64,000 nt of DNA from Todiramphus chloris collaris (Eukaryota; Chordata; Aves; Coraciiformes; Alcedinidae): positions 5,159,448-5,223,447 of the forward strand of contig JANVCC010000073.1 of the NCBI GenBank assembly GCA_025345505.1. The letters are read 5' to 3'. Positions 13,347 through 25,613 of this stretch are shown in pieces (position 1 is the first letter of the stretch; each line of letters starts with the position of its first letter). A program made the position numbers and the translations under genes. The notes under the pieces are model-generated. The model was not told the origin of the DNA, did not search any database, and was given only the letters and a program-made list of their open reading frames with translations.

Positions 13347-15380
13347 GTGAATGATCTGTGATGAATTTACAATCTTCTTAAGGTGAATTCCTGTTTTTTT
13401 GACTGTATGCTAAATCACCTTTGTGAATTACCCAAGCTGTAATCTTTGTTGAGAACTGTCAGCTAGGATTGATAGCTTTCATGTTAGTTTTGAGAAAAAG
13501 ATTTAGCTTCTGTTCTCACAACTTCATGACAAAGCCTTAGAATTGACTGTGATCTTTCACTTCAAATTGAGGGGTTTTCCCCCCACAAATAGCATCCTTT
13601 GCCCCATTAAGACCAGTTCTTATTGGCTGGAAAGTGGGTAGAAAGTGAACAAGGAGTGGCGGCCACATTAAAATTATTTAATTAAATATCCCAGTGTTTC
13701 ATGGAACATAGAATTTCCTATGTTCTAATGCTGGCAGTGATAGGGTATAATTCATGTTTCAGTTGCAAGATCTTTCAATGTATTTTTAAAGACACAACAG
13801 TTTCTTAAAGGAGATTCTGAATCTGCTGTTTAGAAGGGATTTAAATTAATTTAAAGTCAATAACAACGGATTCCATACTTTGCTTTGGCCTATAAAACAA
13901 ACATTTATTAAGATATGTTTCTTTTCATCTTCCTGTCCATGTCATGTATAAATTAAACATCTTTTTGGAACCATATTATTTTGTATTAATGATGAAATCA
14001 CTTAGAAATCAGCCTGTTAAAAAAAAAGCCTGCTTAAAATTTAGGATAAATTTGAGGAACTCTTTGAATATCAATTTAATTACATTTCAGAGATTGAAGA
14101 TAATGCTTTTTTTTTTAATAATGTCTTTCCAGAGGAAGACAGGAAAATATTATTTGCTGTGTTACCCATCAAGTTATTAAGGTGCTAAGAAAAAAGGCAC
14201 TAAATTTGAATCTATTCAGGAATGTGAATGCAGGTAAATTGTGTAAAATTTGGGTAGATTTAGGATAATTGTTTTGTGCTTGTGTGGATTAGAAACCCCC
14301 AGACCTGTGGTTTTGATGCCGTCTCAGAGCACAACCGTCTCTGATCCCAGAATTAGACCTGCCAATCCTACACATCCTAGCAATATCAAAATCCAGCTTT
14401 TCCAGTCTCATCCACATCTTAGGAAGAAATTGTGTTGCAAACCTTTCCAGGTTTCCAAAGTAAGGTGCAATATATATTCAGTTACATTGATCTAGGGTTT
14501 GCTTCCAGTTGTGTGCATGTGTTTAAAAAAAGACAAACAAACTCATATGCTCCTGCTGAAAGCTCTCACTGAAAGCATGGCACAGAAGATTACTCTAAAG
14601 ACATATTTAGTTTCCACTATATTACACTTTTTAGCTTCTGAAAGGAACTAAGGTACTTTAGGTTGCAAACATTCCTACTATTACTGTAGGTGATGCATTA
14701 AAGGGAAACAGATTTGTTCACATCTAAACTTAATGCACTTTTCAGAAAGTGTCCCCTATATGACCCCAAATAAGAGTTCTGTGTTGGCTTTTTTTTTGTT
14801 GTTGTTTTTTTTCCATCATGGGACCTAAAAGCAGTGCTGAATGTTCTGATGGACTCTTCATTTCAACCATGGCTTCCATTCCTCTTAGGCTTTTGACCTG
14901 AGCTCTACCTACTAGCTTGCTACGTTTGGCTTGATGAGTTAGAGCTTCACGCTCTCCTGCTCCTACCTTATGTATTCTTTTCTATCAAAGCAATCATAAG
15001 AATAGTTCTGGGATTTTTGCCAAAAGTGACTTCCAGCTCTCAAATCACGAAATATTTCTACCTTTTTTTAAAGCTGAAATCTCCAGATTCCTCTGAGCAT
15101 AAACTGCATTCCAGGATGTCCACAGAGCATTTAAAACTTTAAAACGTGCCTTCGCGGAGCTGAAAGTGTTTGCAAATCTCACTTCTTGTTTGCTCTGAAT
15201 GAATGTGGTAGCTTTACAAGAGTCCTAGACAGAATGGATTATGTTCATCTAATCTCCTTATTGAACAAGTGAAGAGATCCAGATAATACTTCATAAATGC
15301 ACGTGATGCAAATGTAGAAGCCACTATGAAAACAGAGAATTTTAGCTGAATAAAAATCTGACTTTCCTGGTTCCAAAATT

Positions 15381-15418
15381 CAGTGTCCCTATCAATATAA
15401 TGCCATGTATTGCTTATT
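15381..15418 (+). repeat. 38-bp dispersed repeat, copy 1
   Basis: This segment begins 'cagtgtccctatcaat' and ends 'ccatgtattgcttatt'. It matches a second segment at 17729-17766 in direct orientation at 37 of 38 positions, the one difference being T here against A there. The flanks on both sides diverge at once, apart from a possible weak resemblance ('acctct') just downstream. A match this long is far beyond chance in 64 kb. It does not belong to any repeat family I know. Confidence 0.9.
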
Positions 15419-17728
15419 AATCAGCAACCTCTTCTGCAATTTTCAGTACTCAGTATATTGTTTTTAAATATGAAATAATATTACTTAAACTCCATAGACG
15501 TTTATGATAGCTATGATTTTGTCAGGATTTTTGCCGCTTTCTCCGTCTTTGGTAAGTTCAGTACATCTTTTATTTATTTTTTTCTTTTAATTCAGGAATT
15601 ACTTTACCACTTGGTTTCAAAACAAAGCTCTCCGTTACTATGCTAGGTATAGGGCAGCCTGCAAATTATTCAAGTAGCAGGCATTAACTGTTACTTCCCT
15701 TAAGTCAGCAGTTGTTCGTTCTCACTCACTACCTAATGGCTATTTTCTCTTGTTTATCAGCAAAAATAAAGCAAAGCATGAAATAGCAGGGACGCTCTGG
15801 CATAGTTTGTTTTAAAGTTATTCTTGCATTAAATTCCACACAAAAACTTTCACAAATGAGCAGCGTTCCTAGGGCAAATATTGTGAGAAATCCAGATTAG
15901 ACAGGCTATAACGTGCAAGAAGGTAGAGTAATGAACCTGATCTTAGACTCTTACGCCATCATTACTGGTGCAAATGAACTTTCCAGTTTTAGAGAGCAAG
16001 TCTGACAGGTTTGTCCTGTGGAAAATTTTGGAAGCAAGCATCAGAAAATCTCAATATAATCGGTCTGTCACATGGGCCTGGGCTTATCAAGCTGCCAATT
16101 ACAAGTTTCAAACAATCTATAATAAAATTATGATGAATAAAACTGTGAAATAATGTTGCTAAATTTTTTCTTCCTTTAACTAAAGTTTTTATTAAAGCTA
16201 GCTTTTGTTAATATACAGCAGACAAATGAGTCACACAACAGATACTCATAGTTATCTGAAATAAGGAAGTGTTTAAAACTTTTTTGTTTTGATTCCTACT
16301 TTCAGCAGAGAAGAGGGAGGTAGTTATTTATGCACTGTAGAAAACGGATTAGGAGAACTATGGAGTTTACTTATTTATGGTCACTTCCATAGTTTTTACA
16401 GTTACTGAGCAATGCTTTGAAAACCTCTGTGCATAATTCACAGACTCACTGAATTTCCATCTTGAGTTTATTCTATTTACCAGAAGCTGTGAATTTAAAC
16501 TCATTTTTTAATATTACCCTTTGCAAATTTCATAATAAATATTATAATAGCTTGCCAAGGCATATAGGATATCATATTGCCATGCTAAAGAAATTAGGCC
16601 ATGAATAAAAAAGTCCATTTAATGGAACTTTTTGTCAAATGAAAGAATGCTTTGTCTGCCACCATTATAATGTGGTTTTATGTTGAGATAAATGTCGGAA
16701 CAGGTTTATATTTTCACCAGAGTTATTGTAGGCAATCTTTCTAGGTACTTCATAATAAGTAAGAGATTGTACTCAAAATGAATATATAATTCCTTTTTCT
16801 GACCCTACTAATGGTTTGGTGAGTTTGAAATCTAAGCTTTCTTCAAAGTGAAATAGTGTCTTTTATTTCAGTGTTTGGTACTCTCATTGGTGTAAGGAGG
16901 ATCTCACTTAGCTGTAAATCTCGTTGCAAAATCAACTCTTCCTTCCTCCCTCAGTCGTATAAATTAAGGTATTGTGTTAATGTCCTGCCCTGTAAGGTAA
17001 TACTTGTTTCAGCAGCTGAAACAAAAGCATTTGAACCCTGGAATGTAATGGTGATAGGGTTGCAAACTGTATTGCATAGTACAGTAACTGTTGTCTCCAC
17101 AAAAAACCAGTACCAGAAATTGAAGGCTCTAAGTTCCTGTTTCAGTTGAGGAGAGTAATTCATTCTCCTGCGCTTTCCTGGACTGTGTACACCATGTCTG
17201 TGGAAAAAGAACCTATTCCTACTACTTCTTCTATCTTTATTATTTCTTTTGCTGTACCATTTATGCTGTGAAATATAAAATATGTTTACCACTTGTAAAA
17301 ATCTCTTTTGTGTATTTCTAAGTGATTCTATTGATTTAATTAGCGAAAGAGAATAATCAGCACAGCCTTGGCTTTGTGAGAATAATTCCTTAGAGAAACT
17401 AGGCTTTAGTGAATTCTGAAGTGTCCAGAGGCTCGTTTGGTTTCCTGCCTGGAGGCCAGGACCTCAGTTTCTTGATACCTGAATAGCTCAGCAGCTGGAA
17501 TCCTTGCTATTTGCAAATGAATGAGGTTTAAAATATCAGTGCTTCTCACTTGCTACTGCTGCATGTCAACTGTGAGATATCAAAAATGTGGCTTAGACTT
17601 TAGTTTTTGTACCTAAAACTTTATTAGAAAACTCAGGTACTTGCTTACTTTACAATGCATCCTATTTACAAGGTTTAGCATTCAATAAAAACTTGCATAA
17701 GAGACAAACTGAGCCCGTATAGTGCTTG

Positions 17729-17766
17729 CAGTGTCCCTATCAATAAAATGCCATGTATTGCTTATT
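17729..17766 (+). repeat. 38-bp dispersed repeat, copy 2
   Basis: This is the second copy of the sequence at 15381-15418, 2348 bp downstream and in the same orientation, with a single substitution. No target-site duplication or poly(A) is evident at either copy. A templated insertion during repair, or a shared but otherwise decayed repeat family, could each explain it. Confidence 0.9.
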
Positions 17767-20398
17767 TTTGTGTTACCTCTAGAGCATCTTTTTGGAATAA
17801 AAACAAACAAAACCCAGACAGAAACTCTGGCAAACCTCTGTAGAAAGAAAAGTAAATTACGTAGTTAAAAACCCCTTCCTGAAAATACACAACTTCAGGC
17901 AATCTCAGCTCTAAGCCTAAGAGTTGTTATATGAAAGTAGTTCTGCAAACATGAGGGAACAGGTGGCCACCAAGGTCCAAGGAGTACAAAATATTTAACA
18001 CTTTAGGGATTGAAATCCTTTGCTTAAATTGTATTTAGAAGTAATGTGGAAGCCAGTGAAAATCTAAGATTGTGTTTTCCACTCCTCTACCTTTCCGTAC
18101 ACTGTTGAAATGCAGTAAATAAGGAGAACACAAGGTGAATGCAGTGATGATGTACAGAAAACAATTTAATATCATGTTCCCTAGAGCAGCAGTGTGTGTT
18201 GCAAAATACAACTAACTTTATGCCCATCAAAATAATATCCCCATATTAAATGTCCATTTGCTGAATCACACATCATCCTACTTTTTGGTAATTTGGACGT
18301 GATCCTTCCTTTCTATTTACTTTCACTTTTAATTGCTTCTAAGTTAATAGCCTAATATCTCATACAGGTTTCTCATGATTAGAACTACCTCAAAAAAGAT
18401 TTCTAATGGAGTTGTTCCTGTATCCTGCTACAGCTCCAGTGTCTGTGTGTTTCTCTGCATCTCTTACATCTCCTGTACGACCTACGAAATCACTGGGAAA
18501 TCACTCAGGGTACCAGCATTTTAAGCAGGGCTAGGCGATAGTATTGTTAAGATGGAAAAGCTTTGTGGCTGCTGTCAAGCTGGTTTTTGACCCTTGAAGC
18601 ACTGGCTCCAGTAACGTTTGGAGATTTATGTAGTTCTCTTAAGAAATTGAAATTTTCATAAAATTAATCAGGCTCTGTCCATTAATCACTATTTGTAACT
18701 CGTGTGAATACTGTGTTCAGAATTAGGCAGAGAAACGTTCTTCCTCTGTATTTTTGGGCTTTAAATGGACCATTGCTGTCTAAATTATTTCTGTGGAAGG
18801 TAAGTTTGGAAAGAGAAAAAGTGAACTGGATTTAGATACATTTCACCAAAAGTTATTCAAAATAGCTTGTCAAGGTCCATACAGTAGAACTAAGACCGTT
18901 TAATTCTGTAGGTTCCATACGTTCAAGATAGCCCAGACATGATTTCCACTTACGTACTACACCATAACCTACGTCAGTCACTGGACATACTGCGAGACAT
19001 TGTGTTCCCAGTGGCAATTTAATGACGGTTTATAGCACTTTGCTTGCTGTTTAGTAGCCATGATTTTCTGACTGCTGTGCAACCATAAAGAAAGGAAACT
19101 CCTATCAGCATCCACTTTAAATTAATTTGTATTTTGTGATTTGTATTAAAGCATAATGTCTTTTTATGTGTCACTTTTAGTGTGGTGATTACCATTAGAA
19201 TAACTGGCTCGTGTTAATAATTAGACTGTGTGGAATGAGAATTTTTCAGCCTGGCCTTTGGGATTGCACTTGCAATTCCCTCAGTGGTGCCAGCTGCACA
19301 GTGCCAATGAGCAGTGCCGAGTACAGCTCTGTCGCGGGGCTGCTCACGTGAATTTTATGGAAGGATCTGTTAAGGTGGGGTGAGGAAGGGTTCATTTTGT
19401 AGATTTTACTTTTTTAAAATACCAGGAAGCCCAAAACTGTTTTCATGCAACAATTCTTCTCCAATAAGGCCGCTTAATTTCAGATATTTTAGCATACAAA
19501 GGAGAGCAAGATCCTTGTAGCAAGACTTGAGGCCATAAGTAGAAATCATATCCTGAACTGGTGCAAAAAAAACCATGTACCAAGTGCTTTCTGTTTCTTA
19601 TTGTCAATAATATAATAGGTAAGAGAAAAATAGAGCTATTTTGAGAATGTATAAATCCAGCTCTTAGATAAAGCAAGGACCCTACCTTTCCTATTAAAAG
19701 CCTGGAGGTTACAAATCAAAGGTTGAAAGATACTGCTCTAGTACTTGAGGAAATGTGCTAAATGCACTGAAGCCCAAGACAAGTCACAGAAGATGATGTA
19801 CAACTATTAGATATTCTTTTAAAAGTTAGTTACTTAACTGCCCTCCTGCTTTATACCTAAGATGGGTATTTTTTTTTTGGCTACATGACTCCTGGTGTGG
19901 TTTCTCATCAGAAATAAGCACTGTGTAACGTCTACGCTCCAGTATTAACAAACCCTTTCTAAAAGACATCTGGACTTGGCCTTACGCTGCTTGCTCTTAC
20001 CATCTGAAATGCAAATTAAAATACAGTTTTTTCAAGATCTATCTTCATTTGTATTCCTGGACATAGCAATGAAAAATCCAAACCCCCTTGGGGGAATTCA
20101 AACAATTTTGACCTATCCTCAAAATAAGCGCATCGCTTTTCTGAATACAATAAAGAAAATCTCATATTCAGTTGAATCAACCCTTTGCATATTAGGTTAA
20201 AGTCCCATCTCTTCAATACAGGAGATAAAAATTATTTTTTTCTGTCTATCACGCAATATTGCTGTATTTGGAAAGCTGCATGGTCTGCATTCTGTCCAGG
20301 GAAAAGTGAACTGAAGAGTAGACTGGAGAGCTATTTTGCTGCATGTACATGGTAATGTCAAAAATTATGAACAGTTTCTATTTTTCTTTATGTTCCTT

Positions 20399-20986
20399 CT
20401 ATCCCAAATGTGTCCAAAAACTGTTTTGTAACTCAAGAAGTAGTGCTGTTTTCTTTTGTTGCTTGGAACCTTCTAACTGTAATAATATTTTTCTTGATCT
20501 CGAGTTTAGCAGCCTTGATGCCATTTCTGTAGCATTTTGGACTATAACCACTAGATGTATCTTTAGATTTTTACAGTGATTTACAATCATCTTCATCGAG
20601 ACAGGAGTATACTTAAAATAGTTTGCACTTTGCCCATGATTAAGAACTTGACAATCTGTCTGAATTTGTGTTTTGTTCTCTCTTGGGAACTTTATATTTC
20701 TGTCTGTCATCATAATCTCTAACAGACTGCTTCTGTTACCAGGGCTTCCTTCAACATCACCAGCATACCTATGAATTTTGTTGAGAGGTTCAGGGCTTCT
20801 GAGTATCATTTCCCATGAGGTAACTTTGTAGAAACTTCTGTGCCTTCTACTAGAAGGAAATACCACCCCCCTGAGCAGCCTAAGGTATTTGCTGACCTCG
20901 GTTTCAATGTGTGAAACACCAAATCTCATGATATAAAGATTATATATTTGAAAGTACGATCTTGGATTTTGATTTGCAACAGACAA
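20399..20986 (-). other. Unassigned 195-codon open frame
   Basis: An open frame with 195 codons between stops begins at TTG. Its first ATG is codon 20 (base 20929), giving 176 codons. The predicted product is basic and polar and ends in a Lys/Gln/Leu-rich segment. I see no known domain, transmembrane segment, zinc-binding pattern or retroelement motif. In DNA this AT-rich, a frame this long is somewhat unusual but still compatible with chance across six frames of 64 kb. A plus-strand frame (20343-20579) overlaps it. No promoter, splice structure or poly(A) arrangement supports expression. It could be a relic of a retroposed gene, a single large exon, or noise, and noise is most likely. Confidence 0.15.
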
Positions 20987-21930
20987 CTACCAACATTGTT
21001 TTTACCATGGTCATATAATTAAAGAAGTATTTATTGTCCACTCAAGTATTTCAAACTTTATAGCTACCGTATTCCTATTTAATTTGGGCTATTTCTGTAA
21101 TATTGTTTGAGTAGAGTTTCATTAATCCTTCAGAAACTCTGAAATACTTGGACATTTTCCTTTTAGTCTCTGTTATCCACTTTCTTTTCTTACATTAGTA
21201 GATGAATGCCAGCTCCACATCTTAGCAAATTCCTAGTGAAAAATAAAAACTGGAAAAATGTCATTCTGGTAGAAAACAGCTGTAGTAAGATGAACAAGTG
21301 TGAGCACAAAGCACGTACACCTGCAAATGCTCACGGAGACAGACATGTTTCCTCAGTACCCCATTTAGGTACCTGGACTGCAGTCAAGTGTTCCTCCTCA
21401 ACCCTATTTTACTTGTGTCCTTACATTTCTGATTTTTTCAAATCTGTGTAATCAGACAACATTGGAGGCTATTCTTTTAAGGGGAGTAGCTCCCTTAAAC
21501 ATGCTATGTAGAAATTATGGTGAAGTAAAAGCAAAATTATGTTACGATACCCTTTCAGCCTACGTTATCCTTTAGTAAATGTGGGTTGTTTTCTAGCTGT
21601 GTTTTAAAGAGCAGATGTCTATTTACATAATGTTAAGATTTAGTTAGGGTTTGAGGAAGGAAAATTACATCTCTATTTTACAGTGTGACTAATATATGTG
21701 TAAAGGATTAGATAAAACAATCCAAACCGGCCTATGATTTACACCTCTCTTCTAAGCAAGTCTTGGTACTTGAAGCTGTATCATGACTGTAAAACAGTAC
21801 AGCTAATTTTCAGTGGAGTGCATAAAGGTGTACCTCATCTATAGCAAAATATTCCCCTAGCATCCTTGGGAAGCAAGATCATCTTGTTATGGATTTTATT
21901 CTCTTACTAGCCAATTTGTATGCCGTTGAG

Positions 21931-21961
21931 CTCCCTTCGGTATGTTAACTCCGAACGGGAG
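21931..21961. other. CpG-containing inverted repeat (hairpin)
   Basis: CTCCC (21931-21935) pairs with GGGAG (21957-21961), and TTCGG (21936-21940) pairs with CCGAA (21951-21955). This leaves one bulged C at 21956 and a 10-base loop. The stem holds a CpG on each arm, in sequence that is otherwise poor in CpG. The structure is directly visible. Whether it is transcribed or functional is unknown, and it is shorter than a usual microRNA precursor. Confidence 0.75.
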
Positions 21962-24245
21962 GTGATAACAATATCCAATATAGCCAGCATATGGCTGCAA
22001 CTTCAGCTTGAAACCAAATTTCAGTCACTCACTGTTTCTAAATCCCACCCAAAGAGCTGTTATTATTTTCATGTCTTCACGCACAGTTTTCCTTAGATGT
22101 CATTTTTGATTTTCCCGTGTCAAAGTGCAATTGCAGCTGGTTTTTATTGTAATTTTATTCATTGTCTGTGTAGTGCACCTTGCTTCTGTAGCACTCGACA
22201 GTTACATGAGTGTGAAAAAGCCTAGCTCCTGACCCCCAAAGATGGGAGGAAAAGGGACACTGGAAGGCACAGGACAGCAAAGGGCACAGTGTTTTGTGTA
22301 AGGAAATCCCGATGCTTCTCTTTGCGAAAAGTGTCCTTTATAGAAGCGAATTTGATGTGAGAACCAAAACCCATTTGTGACATTTACCTTGTCTGCCTAG
22401 AAATAATTGAAGTCTCTCAATCCTGCTCCGTGTTCTGCCCTTGCAGTTTAACCTGCTTTAATAGTTCCCAGTCTCTTTTTCACCTGGTCAATTCGTCACT
22501 ATTATAGGTCTAATACTAATCTTCTTTTTGTTTAAGCTTGAAATTTGAATCCCTGATACAGGTTACTTGGTCCTAAGCTTTCTCTAACAACAAGCACTTC
22601 TCCAGCAGAGTGATATACTCATTACTCTATAATGTTTGTTGATATGAGGGTTTTCAACTCATTATTTTCCTTCTACCAAGTTTTTGATGTGTCTGTTATG
22701 TTAATACCCTCATTTAAAACCAGATATTCCAAATCGCATCTCTCTTTTTTTAGATTTCTTGCACGAAACACACACAACAGCATTAAGTTACCTAAACCCT
22801 ACCTGTATAAAACAAATAAGCACAATTTATTGTAAGAGGTGTGGAGTTTTTTTCAGCATAGAGGTTAAACCTGTGTGTCTTCAGAAGTTAACAAGTCTTT
22901 GCAGCAGAAGTATTTTGCCATTTTTGGTTTTGGTTTGCGCTTTGTCTTGTCACAGGAATGTAATGTTCAGAGGGTTATATGTGCACAGAAGTTCATAGTA
23001 TGTCCTCATCTAGTGACAGTTGGTTGCAGTATGGCTGTTAATATCTAGCATGACCTTCGGCACTGACACTCCATCTCAACATTGTTTTAACTGATCTACT
23101 ATAATAGAAAAGCAAAATGAAGTTAAAATGACATTCAGCCACATCGGGAAAGCAAGGAAGATGTAAACACATTGATCATTGGTCACAGATTTGCCCAGCA
23201 CTAAATGCAGTGTTGCAGTAGCTCTCTTGCAGTGCACCTCTCAGTGGGTCAGACACACTGCATGGTCACTTCATAGTTCTCTTTCACTTAACCGTACATC
23301 AACAAAAGTCTGAAAGATTTTGGTAAAACAGAAATAGTAAACCACTCGTACGCCGAGTCATACCTACAGTGTTTTAAATATACACAGAAAAGAAATAAGA
23401 TACCTACCCAGTAGAATGGAACCCTCTCTTCATTATTTCCTTAGGTTATTCTAATCCTATAGACTATTCCAACAACTACTGAGAAAGCTTTCTCATCTGA
23501 GAAGCACAGAAGAAAATTTCTTACTTATTACAGTGGTTTTAAATTAAAGGAAATGATATTTTATTTTTATGTGGCAGCAAAATATAGAAACAGTTCTATG
23601 ACCAAAAGTCATGCTAACCTACCTTGAATATACTGTCAGTGTAGTAAGAGGAGGGCAATTAAACATCCCCATGAACACATTCTTTAAGTTAGAGAGGTTT
23701 TTTTTTCTAAATGCATTTAGCTTCTAACATTTAAATTATAATCCAGATGCTTAATTTCTATAGCTTGTTTACTGACTCTAAATGCCATAGAGCTACAGCA
23801 TTATGGTGAATTTTTGCAATGGAAATAATTAAGTATGTTTTACACAGCAGTTAAAAAAAAAAATCTTTATTCAAAGCTGCGTTACTGAACCCTTTCTAAA
23901 AAAATAAATCTGTTGTTCATAGACTGTATTTTTAAAGTTGTTGTACTAAAGGAGCATCATAGCCTAAATAGATTTCTCTTCTAGCTTACTTGTTTACATG
24001 TTCTCGTGAACTGGACCTTTGAACATATTCAGGCCTTTGTTGATGTCAGTAAGACTGCATTGAACACAGAATTCTCCCTAAATAAAGTAACTTTTTTTTT
24101 TTCCTGATACATACTATTTGTCAGAAGTCACCCAGTATGTCGTTAAAAGAACTATACAGATGTTTCCTTTTTGTCTAATAATTCTAGTTAATATTACAAA
24201 CTGAATTAAATAATCAAAACTGCACCTGCACGATTTTGAAGAAGG

Positions 24246-24260
24246 AAAAAAAAAAAAAAA
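24246..24260. repeat. Poly(A) run
   Basis: An uninterrupted run of 15 A. The upstream bases do not match a retroposon that I recognise. Confidence 0.8.
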
Positions 24261-25554
24261 GTGCTACAGTGTGTGGTGAAGAATCAGAAATCATTGTAAG
24301 CACTTCCCCCTGCCAGTAGTTATCCTTTCAGAACTTCAGAAAGGTCTTGAGAGTTTCTATATAGGATGTGAGTCTCCATTCAAATAACAGAGGAATTGGA
24401 TGCAGTGTTCTCAAACATGTATTGCATAGGTTTAATACATTGTCATTTCCTTGTGCTTTGTGGCTAAGAACGGTTTTTACATCTGTTCCTTCGATTGTCA
24501 TTACCATATATTAAATTTTTCTCTTTGTCTCAGATGGTATTAATGGAAAGTCATATTTTGGTTGAAATATTCTGAATGTCCTACTACCACTCATATATAT
24601 ATTCACACAACAATAGTCATCTTCTACATCTTTAGCTCTTGTCTTACAGATCACATTCCTGAAAACCAGACTGCTTTAGTCTGCTTATTTGAGCAGTTCA
24701 CATTTCAGAGCTTGTTTGGCATGATACACTCTATACATATAAAGATCCAAGTTTCTGTGCTACAAAACAAGAAAATATGTGAGTTCTACATACTTGGGCT
24801 CTTCTTCCCAACTTATTTGACATTCCGTATTGTGAAAGGGAAACTTGTGATTAACTATGTACGTATACAAGTGTATACACGCCTGTAAGTGTAGCTATAG
24901 TCACAGGCACACAAGCTTCAAGCTCTTCTTTAAATATATTGAATTATTATTTCAACAGAACATCACTTCAATTTTAATGACTCATCTGCTGTATCATATT
25001 TCATTACTGTATTCCTGTAAGTGGAATAATATGCTGCTTCATCTTTTTCATTCTTATTTTTCATCATTAACATTCTTATTTCTTTGGGCCCTGGGGCATT
25101 TATGTAGTGAAGCAATAATGATGCCTTTCTCTCCATATTCTTTTATCAGGCTTATCTTAGTCAAATGTAAAAACTGTAAGTAACACATTATTGTTTCCAT
25201 CATGTTTGCTCTGTCCTCTTTGTGCCAGGAATGTAGGCATTAGGAGTGGAATGTAGTGTTTTGGTGGCTCGTGCCAGCAAATGTGGGACAAAGCATCACT
25301 GTATTGTTCTTTCCACTTACAGTGGGCCTTGATGAGTCTTAACAGAGATGGTGACCACTGGTTCTCAAGTGTGTTGTCTTGTTAGGATACCTTGGTGAAA
25401 ACTCTGTCGAGAACACAGGTGAATTGTATTTGTACTGCAGAAAGTTCTGCTCTGCAACAGAAAAATAGCTGCCAGCAAGCTGAACCTGGCAGGTTGCTTT
25501 TTTCCATTCCTTTGATTTAAGAGCTTGAGGGAAGAAGACAATTCTAAAATACTT

Positions 25555-25613
25555 AAAAAACCCCAAAACAACAAAAACTAAACAATAACAAAAAAAGAAA
25601 CAAAAACCCCCAA
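25555..25613. repeat. A-rich low-complexity stretch
   Basis: About 59 bases consist almost only of A and C, with T and G rare, in irregular AAAAAC, AACAA and AACAATAAC-like units. It may be a decayed poly(A) tail or an expanded simple sequence. No retroposon body was identified upstream. Confidence 0.7.

Larger units (their letters stand above)
9149..20398. other. Non-coding unique sequence, no gene seen
   Basis: The open frames in this span are at most 113 codons long, and none resembles a known family. The pair at 16856-17149 (plus) and 16951-17292 (minus) overlap on opposite strands, which is typical of chance openness. The span holds several homopolymer and TA tracts and two copies of a 38-bp sequence at 15381 and 17729, listed separately. 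The segment 12230-12440 has balanced composition and no repeats, and is a weak candidate for a conserved non-coding element. No RNA gene was recognised. Confidence 0.6.

Noticed and set aside
16856-17292. 97- and 113-codon frames on opposite strands
   Set aside because: They overlap head to head, so at most one could be real, and neither has a recognisable motif. Best explained by a local shortage of stop trinucleotides.
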